Assembly (NCBI GenBank): GCA_001919995.1
Contig: MNIY01000154.1
Location: forward strand, 1 to 35,440
Length of the DNA: 35,440 nt
Source of the DNA: Ktedonobacter sp. 13_1_20CM_4_53_11
GTDB lineage: Bacteria > Chloroflexota > Ktedonobacteria > Ktedonobacterales > Ktedonobacteraceae
Direction: 5' to 3'
Below are positions 16,923-25,768 of this stretch, in pieces (position 1 is the first letter of the stretch; every line of letters begins with the position of its first letter). A program made the translations under genes and the position numbers. Under the pieces are notes generated by a model, which worked only from the letters and a program-made list of their open reading frames with translations, did not search any database and was not told the origin of the DNA.

Positions 16923-18509
16923 TTATTCCTCATCGTTCAAAATCATGTCAGTCAATGTATAAATATCGCCCGCACCCATAACCAGTACCACGTCACCCGA
17001 GCGTATTATGCTGTGTAATAATTGCGTCGTCGCCTGCACGCTTCCACCGTGTAACACCTGCCCGCCTTCTCGCAGGAAGTGTGGCTGCTGCGCTATCGCA
17101 TCCACCAGTTCTCTCGCAGAGACCTGTCCAGTGTCGCGCTCTCGTGCCGGGAAAATATCGGCGATGATCGCCACATCGGCAAGGTCAAAAGCACTCAAAA
17201 ACTGCGTAAAAAAGGTTTTTGTCCGGCTGAACATATGCGGCTGGTAGATCGCCACCAGGCGCCGTCCAGGATACCGCTCACGTGCTGCCTCCAGTGTTGC
17301 CGCGATAGCAGTAGGATGGTGCGCGTAGTCATCGACCAGCACAATATCCAGCGATTGCCCATTGACCTGCATCAGCCCTTGATTACGAATCTCAAAGCGC
17401 CTCCTGATGCCGCTAAAACCCTCCAGCGTCTTCACTATCGTCTCTGCATCTATTCCCAGTACAATGGCAGCGCTAATCGCTGCCAACGCATTCTGCACAT
17501 TGTGTGCTCCCGGCAATTGGAGATGAATGCGTGTATCAGCGGGAAAAGCTTCAGACCAGCGCGAGCGCACACGGAAACTGGTTTCGCCCTCCAACTTCAG
17601 ATCGTAAGCCTCAAAGGTCACCTGGTTATCCAGCTTAGACGGCAATGACCCGCTTTGTGCCACACCGCTATTCATCGATATTACCGTTTCTCCTTCAAAA
17701 TCCGTCAGCTTTTTTTCTTTAGACGCTGCGTTTATATCTTTTTGGGTCATAAATCCTTCGACCGCATAAGTCACCACGCACCCCGGCCAATCCTTTATCC
17801 TGTCCAGCAGTTCAACGCAACCCGCGCTATTCGCGTTCAGGACGAGTGTTGGCGGCAAAGGCCAATCCCCATCCATATCCATACCCCGGACAAAATGCTC
17901 GAAGCTGGCTAGAAAGGCTTCATAATTGGCAAAGAACTCCGGGTGCTCGAACTCTATCGACGTCACAACCGCCAGCCGCGGGTGATAGTTCCAGAAATTG
18001 TTATAGAACTCATCGGCCTCGTTCACAAAGTACTGGCTCTGACCCAGCCGATAGTTGACGCCGAAACGCGGTACAACGGCTCCTACCTCGCAGGTTGGAT
18101 CGAGCGCCGCATCCACCAGCATCAGCGCGAGCATAGCTGTCGTGGTGCCTTTGCCATGTACTCCGCCGACCGAGATCACGCATTTCTTCTGCATCAATTC
18201 GCCCAACATCTCCTGCCAGGTGATCAACGGTATCCCTCGCATCCTCGCCGTCGCCAGCTCTGGATGATCCGGGTTCAACACAAGCGCTGCCGGGACAACT
18301 ACCAGCCTGTCGATCCCCTCCAGGTGATTCGCGCTGTGACCGATCTCCACCGGCACACCGATACGCTGCAGTGCGCGCGTCGTAGACGATGCCTGCATAT
18401 CGCATCCGGTCACCGTTACGCTCTCGCCACTGGCCTGGAGCACCATCTGCGCCACCGCTGAGATACCCTGACCGCCTATACCCATGAAATGTATGCGCGA
18501 CTTTTTCAA
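16923..18509 (-). CDS. murC: UDP-N-acetylmuramate-L-alanine ligase MurC (with Mpl-like features)
   Basis: Mur ligase that adds L-alanine to UDP-MurNAc with ATP; 528 residues, longer than the usual 450-490. The Rossmann start GIGGQGISAVAQ is at 10-21. The P loop is GVHGKGTTT (116-124), where MurC normally has GTHGKTTTT. EADE (164-167) is followed by FYNNF and later EFEHPEFF (186-193), which recalls the recycling ligase Mpl more than MurC. The C-terminal DDYAHHPTAIAATLEAARERYP and QPHMFSRT are classic MurC. A poorly conserved insert of some 40-60 residues with EKKLTDFEGETV explains the extra length. The TTG start overlaps the murG stop (TTGA), with GAGGA 9 bases upstream. The dcw position favours MurC. 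Confidence 0.88.
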   Translation of the reverse strand: MKKSRIHFMGIGGQGISAVAQMVLQASGESVTVTGCDMQASSTTRALQRIGVPVEIGHSANHLEGIDRLVVVPAALVLNPDHPELATARMRGIPLITWQEMLGELMQKKCVISVGGVHGKGTTTAMLALMLVDAALDPTCEVGAVVPRFGVNYRLGQSQYFVNEADEFYNNFWNYHPRLAVVTSIEFEHPEFFANYEAFLASFEHFVRGMDMDGDWPLPPTLVLNANSAGCVELLDRIKDWPGCVVTYAVEGFMTQKDINAASKEKKLTDFEGETVISMNSGVAQSGSLPSKLDNQVTFEAYDLKLEGETSFRVRSRWSEAFPADTRIHLQLPGAHNVQNALAAISAAIVLGIDAETIVKTLEGFSGIRRRFEIRNQGLMQVNGQSLDIVLVDDYAHHPTAIAATLEAARERYPGRRLVAIYQPHMFSRTKTFFTQFLSAFDLADVAIIADIFPARERDTGQVSARELVDAIAQQPHFLREGGQVLHGGSVQATTQLLHSIIRSGDVVLVMGAGDIYTLTDMILNDEE

Positions 18510-19672
18510 ATGTTTGCATCCTCGTGTCTTCGCTTGTTCGTCTTCGCTCTATTCTTCTGCGCGATGTTCATCACTTCCGCCGCGATCTCCTGCGCTGCCT
18601 TTGGCTTCGCGAAAGAGAGCGCAGCCTTCGCCATCGACTCTAGTCGGGTAGAAGATGCTATAATAGATATTACACGTTCTACCAGCATTTCCGGCTTCAT
18701 TTCCGCATCACGTATAACCTCTGCCGCCATCTTGCGTCCAAACATCTCCGCGTTCGCCTCTTGCGGCGAGCTGCCTATCGCGGGCGGCAACGGCACCAGA
18801 ATGCTCGGTTTACCCAGTACAGCCAGCTCGCTCAGTGTCGCAGCCCCGGAGCGGCATAATACCAGCGTTGAAGCCTCCAGCGCTGCCGGCATCTCCTCGT
18901 CCATGTACGCTACCAGTTGATACCGCCTTCTCGTTTCCACATCCAGATCCGCCATTGCCTGGCTAGCTTGTTCTCGCGTCTCCTCGAAGAGTTGCTTGCC
19001 ACTGATCTGCAAAACCTGGCAATGCGGCAGCAGCCCGGGCAGAGCCTGGCAAACCACCTGGTTCAAATGCCTCGCCCCCTGGCTTCCACCAGTTACCAGT
19101 AGTAACGGCAATTCCGCCTCAAAGCCCAACTGATGGCGCGCGTGCTCTGGAGAAACCTGGCGCATATCCAGAATCTGCTGTCGCACCGGGTTACCCAGTT
19201 GTAATGTCTTGCCCCCTGGAAAGTAGGAGAGCGAGCCAGCAAAAGCCACCGAGATACGCGTCGCCAGCGGCGCAATCAACTTGTTCGACAGGTTCGGTGG
19301 TACATCCTGCTGGTGCATCATGAGCGGTACACCGTTCAGTCGCGCTGCCAGTCCCGCCGGTACTGCTACGTATCCTCCACTTGTGAAGACTGCGTCCGGC
19401 GCGAACCTTCGCATAATGCCAACAGCCTGTGCCATACCCAGCGGAACGCGAGCGACACCAGTGACCGTTTGCCACGAGATGTAGCGCCGCAATTTGCCCG
19501 CCTTGATCACAGCGAAAGCAAATCCCGCCGAGGGTGCCAGTTCGGTCTCCAGGCCGTCGTCGCTGCCGAGATATAAAATCCTAGCCTGGTATTGCTTTTC
19601 CAGCAATGTTGCCACAGCGAGAGCCGGGTAGACATGCCCCCCGGTGCCTCCACCTGAAACAAGTACTTTCAT
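18506..19672 (-). CDS. murG: Lipid II synthase MurG (GlcNAc transferase)
   Basis: Membrane-associated GT28 glycosyltransferase that adds GlcNAc to lipid I to form lipid II; 388 residues from the chosen start. The N-terminus MKVLVSGGGTGGHVYPALAV is the first glycine loop, VTGGSQGARHLNQ the second. RSGAATLSELAVLGKPSILVPLP is the UDP-GlcNAc binding region. The C-terminus carries an unusual basic tail (AKTNKRRHEDANI). The frame is open to a TTG at 19732 with AGGTG 8 bases ahead, so a 20-residue extension is possible. The ATG at 19672 matches the family start but has a weak ribosome binding site. The stop overlaps the murC TTG. Confidence 0.95.
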   Translation of the reverse strand: MKVLVSGGGTGGHVYPALAVATLLEKQYQARILYLGSDDGLETELAPSAGFAFAVIKAGKLRRYISWQTVTGVARVPLGMAQAVGIMRRFAPDAVFTSGGYVAVPAGLAARLNGVPLMMHQQDVPPNLSNKLIAPLATRISVAFAGSLSYFPGGKTLQLGNPVRQQILDMRQVSPEHARHQLGFEAELPLLLVTGGSQGARHLNQVVCQALPGLLPHCQVLQISGKQLFEETREQASQAMADLDVETRRRYQLVAYMDEEMPAALEASTLVLCRSGAATLSELAVLGKPSILVPLPPAIGSSPQEANAEMFGRKMAAEVIRDAEMKPEMLVERVISIIASSTRLESMAKAALSFAKPKAAQEIAAEVMNIAQKNRAKTNKRRHEDANI

Positions 19673-19743
19673 TCGTTCAGCTCTGGTACCCTCGCGTGGT
19701 ACCGCTATATCTCTTTCCTTCAGGATTTTCAACCTTCGTTCAC

Positions 19744-21342
19744 CTATATTTTCTTGCGCAAATTCACAGTTGCCGAGGGCCGCGCCAGTGCTGGTGACTC
19801 GGGTTCCTGGATATAGCGGGAGATGTTGAGTAACACCCCCACCGCCGCAAGGGAGATCACCAGCGATGAGCCGCCATAGCTGATAAAGGGGAGCGGTACC
19901 CCCGTATAGGGAATACTAGCTGTCGTGGCCCCCACGTTAATCATCGCCTGCAATACCAGCCACGTCGTAATACCCGTTGCCAGTAGAGCGCCATAGATAT
20001 CCTGCGTCCTCCTCGCCAGGCGAAAACCACGAAACGCCAGGAACAGGAAGAGCATGACCACCAGCGTACAGCCAATAAAACCCAACTCTTCACCAAGAAT
20101 GGCCAGTATCGAGTCGGTAAACGGCAAAGGCAGGTAGCCCGTCTTCTGACGGCTGGCTCCCAATCCTAACCCGAACCAGCCACCGGAACCCAGCGCCAAC
20201 AACGATTGATAGAGTTGCAGGTTGAGATCCGACACGTGCTTGAATGGATCGAGAAACCCAATCAAACGCAGGTAGCGGTAACCCTTGCTAAACGCCTCCA
20301 CTATGAAAATTAACCCACCGCAGGCCATTGCTAGCAGAAATTGCACTATATTGGCCCCCGCCGTAAAAAACATTGCCGTCGCGAAACCGGCGATGACAAT
20401 AGCCGTGCCCATGTCGTTTTCCAACAGGACCAGCCCCAGCACTACCCCGACCAGGATCACAAATGGCGCCAGGCCATAGAGAAATGTGCTCACCTGGTTC
20501 CCTTTGCGCGCCAACCAGTCTGCGATATAGAGAGCCAGTATCAATTTGGCGACCTCGCTCGGTTGAATCGAGAAAAACGAGCCAAATGTCAACCAGCGAG
20601 ATGCTCCGTACACTGTATGACCAAATATGAGCACAATGATCAGCAGCGGTAGAATAACCACCATACCGGCCAGCGAGAAACGTCGCCATTGGCGATAATC
20701 GATACGCATCGTTACCAGCATAGCGCTGAGGCCCAATATCACCATGAGCAACTGCTTCTGAAAGAAGTACGATGCATCGCCATAAGCACGCGCGGCCACA
20801 AAAGAACTCGCACTATAGACCATCACCAGGCCGGTACAAAGTAACACCAGCACAATGATCAGCAGCCAGGAGTCGATCTTACCGGCAACGCGCGGCAGCC
20901 GCATGTCTAATTCTAGCTCCGCCAGCTTCTTCTGTTCCTCTTCGCTGATGGCCTGCGCACTTGCATCCTGTTGATCCGGCTCCCATAATCCCTGTAATCG
21001 CCACCCAGCTGTTATTCCTGAGCGCTGCTGCCTCACGACGTTTACGCTCCGCTTGCTGGAGCGAGGCAATCTCTTGCGCGGCTGCACGGGACGAGCCACC
21101 ACAGCCTCTCCAGTCGCGTAGCTCACTCTACTGCCTGGCGTGGCAGAGCGCCTGCTTCTACTTGCATTCGCTCCCTTCGTACCCGTTCGCCTGGTTTTAC
21201 CACGATCCAGGGACTCCAGTACTGGTGAACGCATGGGCGGCGGCAGGTGATCATTGCGTCGCTGCCTCCCCATCTGGTGGGATACATATGATGACTGCAC
21301 CTTTGTATCTTTGTTCGATTGTCTACGGAAGCCTAGTACCAT
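19744..21342 (-). CDS. ftsW: Cell division protein FtsW (SEDS glycosyltransferase) with long basic N-terminal tail
   Basis: SEDS-family lipid II polymerase that builds septal peptidoglycan with its partner FtsI; 532 residues from the ATG at 21342. The membrane part starts near residue 158 (SWLLIIVLVLL) and contains about ten helices. Family motifs include WLTFGSFFSIQPSEVAKL, LLENDMGTAIVIAGFA and, near the end, GVPLPFISYGGSSLVISL. The first 157 residues are a polar, Arg/Lys/Ser-rich tail (for example KRLPRSSKRSVN) not seen in typical FtsW proteins. The frame is open back to 21555, but that stretch is Cys-rich, unlike a cytoplasmic tail, and overlaps the predicted minus -10 at 21392-21397. The start itself lacks a strong ribosome binding site, so the exact N-terminus is uncertain. 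Confidence 0.92.
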   Translation of the reverse strand: MVLGFRRQSNKDTKVQSSYVSHQMGRQRRNDHLPPPMRSPVLESLDRGKTRRTGTKGANASRSRRSATPGSRVSYATGEAVVARPVQPRKRLPRSSKRSVNVVRQQRSGITAGWRLQGLWEPDQQDASAQAISEEEQKKLAELELDMRLPRVAGKIDSWLLIIVLVLLCTGLVMVYSASSFVAARAYGDASYFFQKQLLMVILGLSAMLVTMRIDYRQWRRFSLAGMVVILPLLIIVLIFGHTVYGASRWLTFGSFFSIQPSEVAKLILALYIADWLARKGNQVSTFLYGLAPFVILVGVVLGLVLLENDMGTAIVIAGFATAMFFTAGANIVQFLLAMACGGLIFIVEAFSKGYRYLRLIGFLDPFKHVSDLNLQLYQSLLALGSGGWFGLGLGASRQKTGYLPLPFTDSILAILGEELGFIGCTLVVMLFLFLAFRGFRLARRTQDIYGALLATGITTWLVLQAMINVGATTASIPYTGVPLPFISYGGSSLVISLAAVGVLLNISRYIQEPESPALARPSATVNLRKKI

Positions 21343-21646
21343 GCGTGTTTCACATTTCCCACTTAAAAGCTTGACATAGAACAAATTTTCTATTATACTT
21401 ATTTCAGCTAGCAGGTTGACGACACATCTGTAGGCATCCCTACAGGAGCAGACATTAGTATATCGCGAACAGATGCCGAACTCTATCAGGGCATCCAGCC
21501 AGCATGGCTCTTCAGGCATACGCCTTGTCCTGACAGGGGACAACACATCCCGCACTACAACCAGGTACTCATAAAAAATACTCTTTCAGGCGATGTAAAT
21601 AGTGTTCCCTTTGTCTATTCACCTCATACCAAACAACTCGCACTTT
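21343..21646. other. 304-base intergenic region upstream of ftsW with several short hairpins
   Basis: No convincing coding sequence. It contains a plus-strand promoter (21371-21399), a minus-strand TATAAT at 21392-21397 without a good -35, a perfect hairpin CTGTAGG/CCTACAG (21428-21434/21439-21445) and TTGTCC/GGACAA (21525-21530/21538-21543). The words GGCATC and GATGCC recur at 21433, 21472 and about 21490 and could pair over longer range. Confidence 0.5.
21371..21399 (+). promoter_or_regulatory. Near-consensus sigma-70-type promoter, plus strand (antisense to the dcw genes)
   Basis: TTGACA (21371-21376), a 17-base spacer and TATACT (21394-21399). It points away from ftsW, into the region antisense to the small ORF and ftsI. 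No plus-strand gene follows. The spacer contains TAGAACAAATTTTCTA, a partial palindrome similar to elements ahead of the DdrA-like gene. Confidence 0.55.
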
Positions 21647-21946
21647 CTACCTCTGCGCATTATCCTCAACTGGCTGCTCCTGCATTACTTGCAGAGCCCG
21701 CTCCATCTCGGCCTCACTTAATGAGACATGCACCGTGGCTAGCCGCACCTGTTGCAGATCAACCATCTCCACTCCCTCTACATTCTGCAGCTGGCTCCAG
21801 GGATCATCCACCAGCGCAGTTGGCGCTACTCCCTCTCCCCTATCTTCCCTCGGTTCCAATGTATACGCACCTAATAACTCCCGCCAGGTCTCACTCAGCG
21901 TTTCATCCTTACATCTATTTAAATTATTGTTATCTTTCAATCTCAT
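21647..21946 (-). CDS. Hypothetical small acidic protein between ftsI and ftsW
   Basis: A 99-residue soluble protein that I do not recognise. It is rich in Glu, Leu and Gln, has no membrane segment or signal peptide, and looks mainly helical at both ends (ETWRELLGAY and SLSEAEMERALQVMQEQ) with a possible strand pair (VEMVDLQQVRLATVHVSL) between. AGAGG lies 5-6 bases before the ATG, the length is clean, and it starts 56 bases after ftsI, so it is probably translated as part of the division operon. In many bacteria murE, murF, mraY and murD occupy this position. A division or envelope role is only suggested by location. Confidence 0.65.
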   Translation of the reverse strand: MRLKDNNNLNRCKDETLSETWRELLGAYTLEPREDRGEGVAPTALVDDPWSQLQNVEGVEMVDLQQVRLATVHVSLSEAEMERALQVMQEQPVEDNAQR

Positions 21947-22002
21947 TTGAACCTCTTTATCTCACATAGCTTCAGATATCAGCGCTTACGTTCGCTATCA
22001 GC

Positions 22003-23787
22003 TTATGGCGCATCAGGTGGGATATGGTAGTACCACATCAATTGTTGTCCAATTGCCTTCCACAATGGAGCAGCCGCAGTACCGCCATAGATTGTCGCCT
22101 GTGGCCGGTCTATTTTCACCAGAATTACGAACAGCGGATTCGTCGCAGGAATAAATCCTGCCACCGAAGCTTCAGTCTTGTCGCTCGTGAGTCCCTGCGT
22201 CGTAGCAGTTCCCGTCTTGGCCGCAATTGTGTAGCCTGGAACCTGTGCGGGTTGAGCAAGGCCATTAGTAGCCGAATGCATAAGCATGCTAGTCAATAAT
22301 GTTGCTGCGTGCGCGCTGATTACACGCCGCAGGGCTTCAGGTTGTGTCGTTACGATGCGTCCATTATTGTTGATAGCAGACACCAGGTACGGGTGCATCA
22401 TCACCCCACTATTCGCAATCGTTGCGTACGCCATTGCCACCTGCAGGGGTGTCGCAAAGATGCTCTGCCCAAAAGCCTGGCGTGTCAAATCGCTGGGCGA
22501 CCATAGCCTCGGGCTGTTGGTCGGCGTTCGATAGGATCCCTTCTCCTCCTGGGGGCTGATTCCCGTCGCTTGACCAAAACCAAATTTCGCCAGGTAAGGA
22601 TAGTAGCGATTCGCCCCAAGTATATCGTGCGCCACATACGCCGCACCAACATTGGCAGAGTGCTCGAGCACCTGCGTCATCGACTCGGTACCATAGGCAA
22701 GCCCGTTCCAATTCACGACCATTGGTGCATCATTGAACGTCCTGTATCCCGGATCATCAAATGTTGTATCCGGTGTAATCAACCCCTGGTCAAGCGCCGC
22801 CGCCATGGTAACAGCCTTCATTATCGAACCTGGCTCGTATGCGCAGTACACTACTGGATTGAAAAAGACGCTTTCCTGGCCAAGGCAACCCGTCAGCGTA
22901 GCAGACTTGCCATACTGATTCGGATCGAACGTTGGCGCTCCCGCCATCACCACTATCGCGCCAGTACGGATATTGATGACCAAAGCCGTTCCACTCTCCG
23001 CCCCCAATTGCTTCACGGTATCAGCCAGGGCTGTCTGTGTCATGTACTGCATACTGCTGTCAATGGTCAGCGTCAAGTCTGCCCCATTGACGGCCGGCTG
23101 TTCTGAACTCGCCCCTACGACCAGCGGATTGCCGCTAAGATCAAACTCCGCTGTAAAGCTGCCTGGCTTACCAGTCAACAACGTATTGTACTGCCGCTCA
23201 ATCCCATAGATACCGTTACTCTTCTGGTCATCCTGCTGGACATAGCCCAGTACCTGCGCGGCTAATGTACCACCTGGATAGATACGCCACGTGCGTGGCT
23301 CCAGGAAGACATACGGCAGTTGCAAACGGCGCAACTTTTCGCTCTGCGTTGGATCGATACGGCTGGCGATACGCACAGTCTGATATCCCAGGTTGAAATC
23401 CTTGTACAGTGTCTCCTGCGAAACGGCCGGCAATACCCGGTGTAATGTATCAACCAGTTTCGCCAGCTCACTCTGGAAGGTATCGGCCGAATGGTCAGCC
23501 GAGAACTGATATGGCTCAATGTACACGTCATCACGCACCACATTGGTCGCCAGGATATGTCCTTGTGCGTCATAAATCAGCCCACGAGGAGCATTCAATT
23601 GTTGATTTTGTATATGTTCAAGGTTCGCACACTGCGCCAGGCCATATCCATGTGTACAGTCCGCCGCACCATAACCACGCACCACTTGCCAGAAATAGAG
23701 CCTGCCTATCAGGGCTACCATGCCAACGCAAACAAGCAAGAAAATGAGCATCTGCCGATTGCGTGCACGGCGCAACTCAATACTCAT
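22003..23787 (-). CDS. ftsI: Penicillin-binding protein, FtsI/PBP2 class (division transpeptidase)
   Basis: Class B penicillin-binding protein that cross-links septal peptidoglycan as partner of FtsW; 594 residues. A single membrane helix (about 13-33) precedes the pedestal domain with RGLIYDAQGHILATN (68-82). The transpeptidase motifs are S321-x-x-K324 (in YEPGSIMK), S377-A-N379 (in EHSANVG) and K524-T-G526 (in AAKTGTA); S321 is the acylated serine. There is no PASTA domain after the catalytic part, which ends soon after the KTG region. It lies downstream of the FtsL-like gene with a 21-base gap, standard for this cluster. Confidence 0.95.
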   Translation of the reverse strand: MSIELRRARNRQMLIFLLVCVGMVALIGRLYFWQVVRGYGAADCTHGYGLAQCANLEHIQNQQLNAPRGLIYDAQGHILATNVVRDDVYIEPYQFSADHSADTFQSELAKLVDTLHRVLPAVSQETLYKDFNLGYQTVRIASRIDPTQSEKLRRLQLPYVFLEPRTWRIYPGGTLAAQVLGYVQQDDQKSNGIYGIERQYNTLLTGKPGSFTAEFDLSGNPLVVGASSEQPAVNGADLTLTIDSSMQYMTQTALADTVKQLGAESGTALVINIRTGAIVVMAGAPTFDPNQYGKSATLTGCLGQESVFFNPVVYCAYEPGSIMKAVTMAAALDQGLITPDTTFDDPGYRTFNDAPMVVNWNGLAYGTESMTQVLEHSANVGAAYVAHDILGANRYYPYLAKFGFGQATGISPQEEKGSYRTPTNSPRLWSPSDLTRQAFGQSIFATPLQVAMAYATIANSGVMMHPYLVSAINNNGRIVTTQPEALRRVISAHAATLLTSMLMHSATNGLAQPAQVPGYTIAAKTGTATTQGLTSDKTEASVAGFIPATNPLFVILVKIDRPQATIYGGTAAAPLWKAIGQQLMWYYHIPPDAP

Positions 23788-23808
23788 CTACTGCTCCTTT
23801 CGCGTTCA

Positions 23809-24219
23809 TCATGGTTGAAGATGTGAATCAATCTGTCGAATACGTTCCAGGTTCTTAATGGTCAACACTTTCACTATTTTTGGATCTGCCGGGACGAGAC
23901 CTAAAGCCTTGGCAGAACCAGCGATATATTCAGGCGATTGCTCCTGCGAGATAACATAGACCAGGTCCTGGTTCTGCCGCCTCAACGTCGCCTCCTGCGC
24001 CAGGTAATCCTGTAGCTTTTGATTCGCGGAGACGGCCTGCCCCAATTGCGTCAGGTATAGGATAGCCATCAAGCCAATTAACAGCACGCTGCTGATGCTC
24101 AAGGCTACTGGACCCATAGAGAAGAAGAATGGGTGTAGTTGTCGTCGTCTCTTCGCAGCCAGAATAGGCTTTGGTGGTAATGCTCGTGGGCCACCAATCC
24201 GATTGTTCAGGCGATACAT
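23809..24219 (-). CDS. ftsL: FtsL-like septum protein
   Basis: Small bitopic protein of 136 residues with the layout of FtsL/DivIC: a basic cytoplasmic N-terminus (AAKRRRQ at 21-27), one membrane helix at about 36-56, and a coiled-coil-like stretch (60-95). The motif AKALGLVPADP (103-113) is reminiscent of the LGM-type end of the family. In the divisome such proteins bridge FtsQ/DivIB and the FtsW-FtsI pair. Sequence similarity in this family is low, so the name rests on topology and on the position between rsmH and ftsI. AAGGA is 10 bases before the ATG. Confidence 0.82.
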   Translation of the reverse strand: MYRLNNRIGGPRALPPKPILAAKRRRQLHPFFFSMGPVALSISSVLLIGLMAILYLTQLGQAVSANQKLQDYLAQEATLRRQNQDLVYVISQEQSPEYIAGSAKALGLVPADPKIVKVLTIKNLERIRQIDSHLQP

Positions 24220-24278
24220 AACATTGCGTTCCTTCGTAATTAGGGCGCAAGACCTTGTCCCCTACCTACAGTGACGCA

Positions 24279-25253
24279 CTACGAACTAACAACTATTTCA
24301 GCGGCCCGCAGCTTAGCACTCCGGGCGCGGGGATTAGCGATAACCTCCTCGGAAGTAGGTATCACTGGCTTTGGTGTCAAAAGGCGTAACCGCGCTTTAT
24401 GACCACATACACATACAGGAACGTGCGGTGGGCAGATACAATCCCTGGCCTCACGCCGCATAAACTCTTTAACTATCCGGTCCTCTAACGAGTGAAACGA
24501 GATGATCACCATCCTTCCCGCTTGCCTCCCATCCGTCTCATCTCTCCCACGCGCGCTCAATACATCCAACATTTGTGGCAGAGCTTCCTCCAGCCGCTCT
24601 AATTCATGATTGACGGCAATGCGCAAGGCTTGAAACGTTTTTGTCGCCGGGTGTATTGCACCCGGCTTAAAAGGGACGCCAGCCGCAGCCAGCCGCGCAA
24701 GTTGCGCGGTGTGCGTAATCGCTCCCTTTGCCCGTTCGCGCACAATACGTTTGGCAATCTGTCGTGAACGCGTCTCTTCGCCGTAGCGCCAGATAATATC
24801 AGCCAGTTCTTGTTCGCTTGCGCTATTCACCAGGTCGGCAGCTGATATCCCCTGTGACTGATCCAACCGCATATCCAATGGTCCATCGACACTGAAAGAG
24901 AAGCCTCTCTCAGGATTATCCATCTGGTGCGACGAGAAACCTAAGTCAAGCAATATACCCTGTATAGACATAAAACCGGCCTCGTTTACGATACGGGCCA
25001 GTTCAGCGAAATTTCCATGTGCTAGAACTAGTCGCCTACTGCTCACTGACTCCGCGAGTCGTTCCCTGACTCTTGCCAGCGCCTGGACATCGGTATCTAT
25101 CCCCAGGACTTTCCCATCGGGAGCAGTCCGCTCAAGTATTGCCTCGGTGTGACCACCTCCGCCTGCCGTGCCGTCGATATAGTGCCCTCCAGGCGCTGGC
25201 CGAAGAAACTTCAATACTTCCTCCAGCATCACCGGCATATGTTGTGTTTGCAT
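24279..25253 (-). CDS. rsmH: 16S rRNA (cytosine-1402-N4)-methyltransferase RsmH
   Basis: SAM-dependent enzyme, formerly MraW, that methylates N4 of C1402 in 16S rRNA; 324 residues, close to family length. The N-terminus HMPVMLEEVLKFL and the SAM-binding loop DGTAGGGGH (27-35) are diagnostic, as are LLDLGFSSHQMDNPERGFSF, RMVIISFHSLEDRIVK and the C-terminal RARSAKLRAAE. A helical insertion domain with ITHTAQLARL lies in between. The ribosome binding site is weak (GGAAAAG); an ATG five codons later is an alternative start. It is 39 bases from mraZ, in the classical order. Confidence 0.97.
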   Translation of the reverse strand: MQTQHMPVMLEEVLKFLRPAPGGHYIDGTAGGGGHTEAILERTAPDGKVLGIDTDVQALARVRERLAESVSSRRLVLAHGNFAELARIVNEAGFMSIQGILLDLGFSSHQMDNPERGFSFSVDGPLDMRLDQSQGISAADLVNSASEQELADIIWRYGEETRSRQIAKRIVRERAKGAITHTAQLARLAAAGVPFKPGAIHPATKTFQALRIAVNHELERLEEALPQMLDVLSARGRDETDGRQAGRMVIISFHSLEDRIVKEFMRREARDCICPPHVPVCVCGHKARLRLLTPKPVIPTSEEVIANPRARSAKLRAAEIVVSS

Positions 25254-25292
25254 CTTTTCCGTATTCGTCTGTTCTCGTGCTATTTTCAGCTG

Positions 25293-25700
25293 CTAGAAGG
25301 GGTTCGTCCCCCCCTCAGCCTCTAGTTTCTCTTGATATGACTGCCAAGTTGCACGATCCCAGATCTCAAAATGGTCTCGTACGCCGGCTACTGTCACTTC
25401 AGTACCCAGTTCAGCGTAAGCACGCAACTTGGCGGGTATGATCATACGTCCCTGCCCATCTAGCTCTATCTCGCTGGCACTAGGATAAATGCGCCGCTCA
25501 AAGTCGCGCAGTTCATCACTGGACTTCCCAGACACCAGCTCAGCCGATTTCTCCTCCCAGCCCTGCATAGTATACACCGATAGACAAACACCCATACCTT
25601 TGCTTATGACGCCCCCGCGATCCATCTGAGCCCTGAATTTGGCTGGGACCGCCATACGCCCTTTCGCATCGATTGTATGCTCATGTTCGCCAAGAAACAT
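25293..25700 (-). CDS. mraZ: Transcriptional regulator MraZ
   Basis: DNA-binding repressor of the division cluster, 135 residues, with two SpoVT/AbrB-type half-domains: TIDAKGRMAVPAKFR (9-23) and LDGQGRMIIPAKLR (80-93). Family members form rings that bind direct TGGG repeats in their own promoter. The frame runs open to 25841, but MFLGEHEHTIDAKGR matches the normal MraZ N-terminus. The longer version would be translated across the predicted operator and leader hairpin. AGG lies 7 bases before the ATG at 25700. First gene of the run ending with ftsZ. Confidence 0.95.
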   Translation of the reverse strand: MFLGEHEHTIDAKGRMAVPAKFRAQMDRGGVISKGMGVCLSVYTMQGWEEKSAELVSGKSSDELRDFERRIYPSASEIELDGQGRMIIPAKLRAYAELGTEVTVAGVRDHFEIWDRATWQSYQEKLEAEGGTNPF

Positions 25701-25768
25701 AACTGAACCTGTGGCTGGTACCTTCTTTAACCGTCTAGAAACGAGTTGTAGTGGTGGTCCCTCGCGAA

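Noticed and set aside
18010..18519. 169-codon minus-strand ORF overlapping murC
   Set aside because: Alternative frame within murC; murC is supported by its motifs and by the TTGA overlap with murG.
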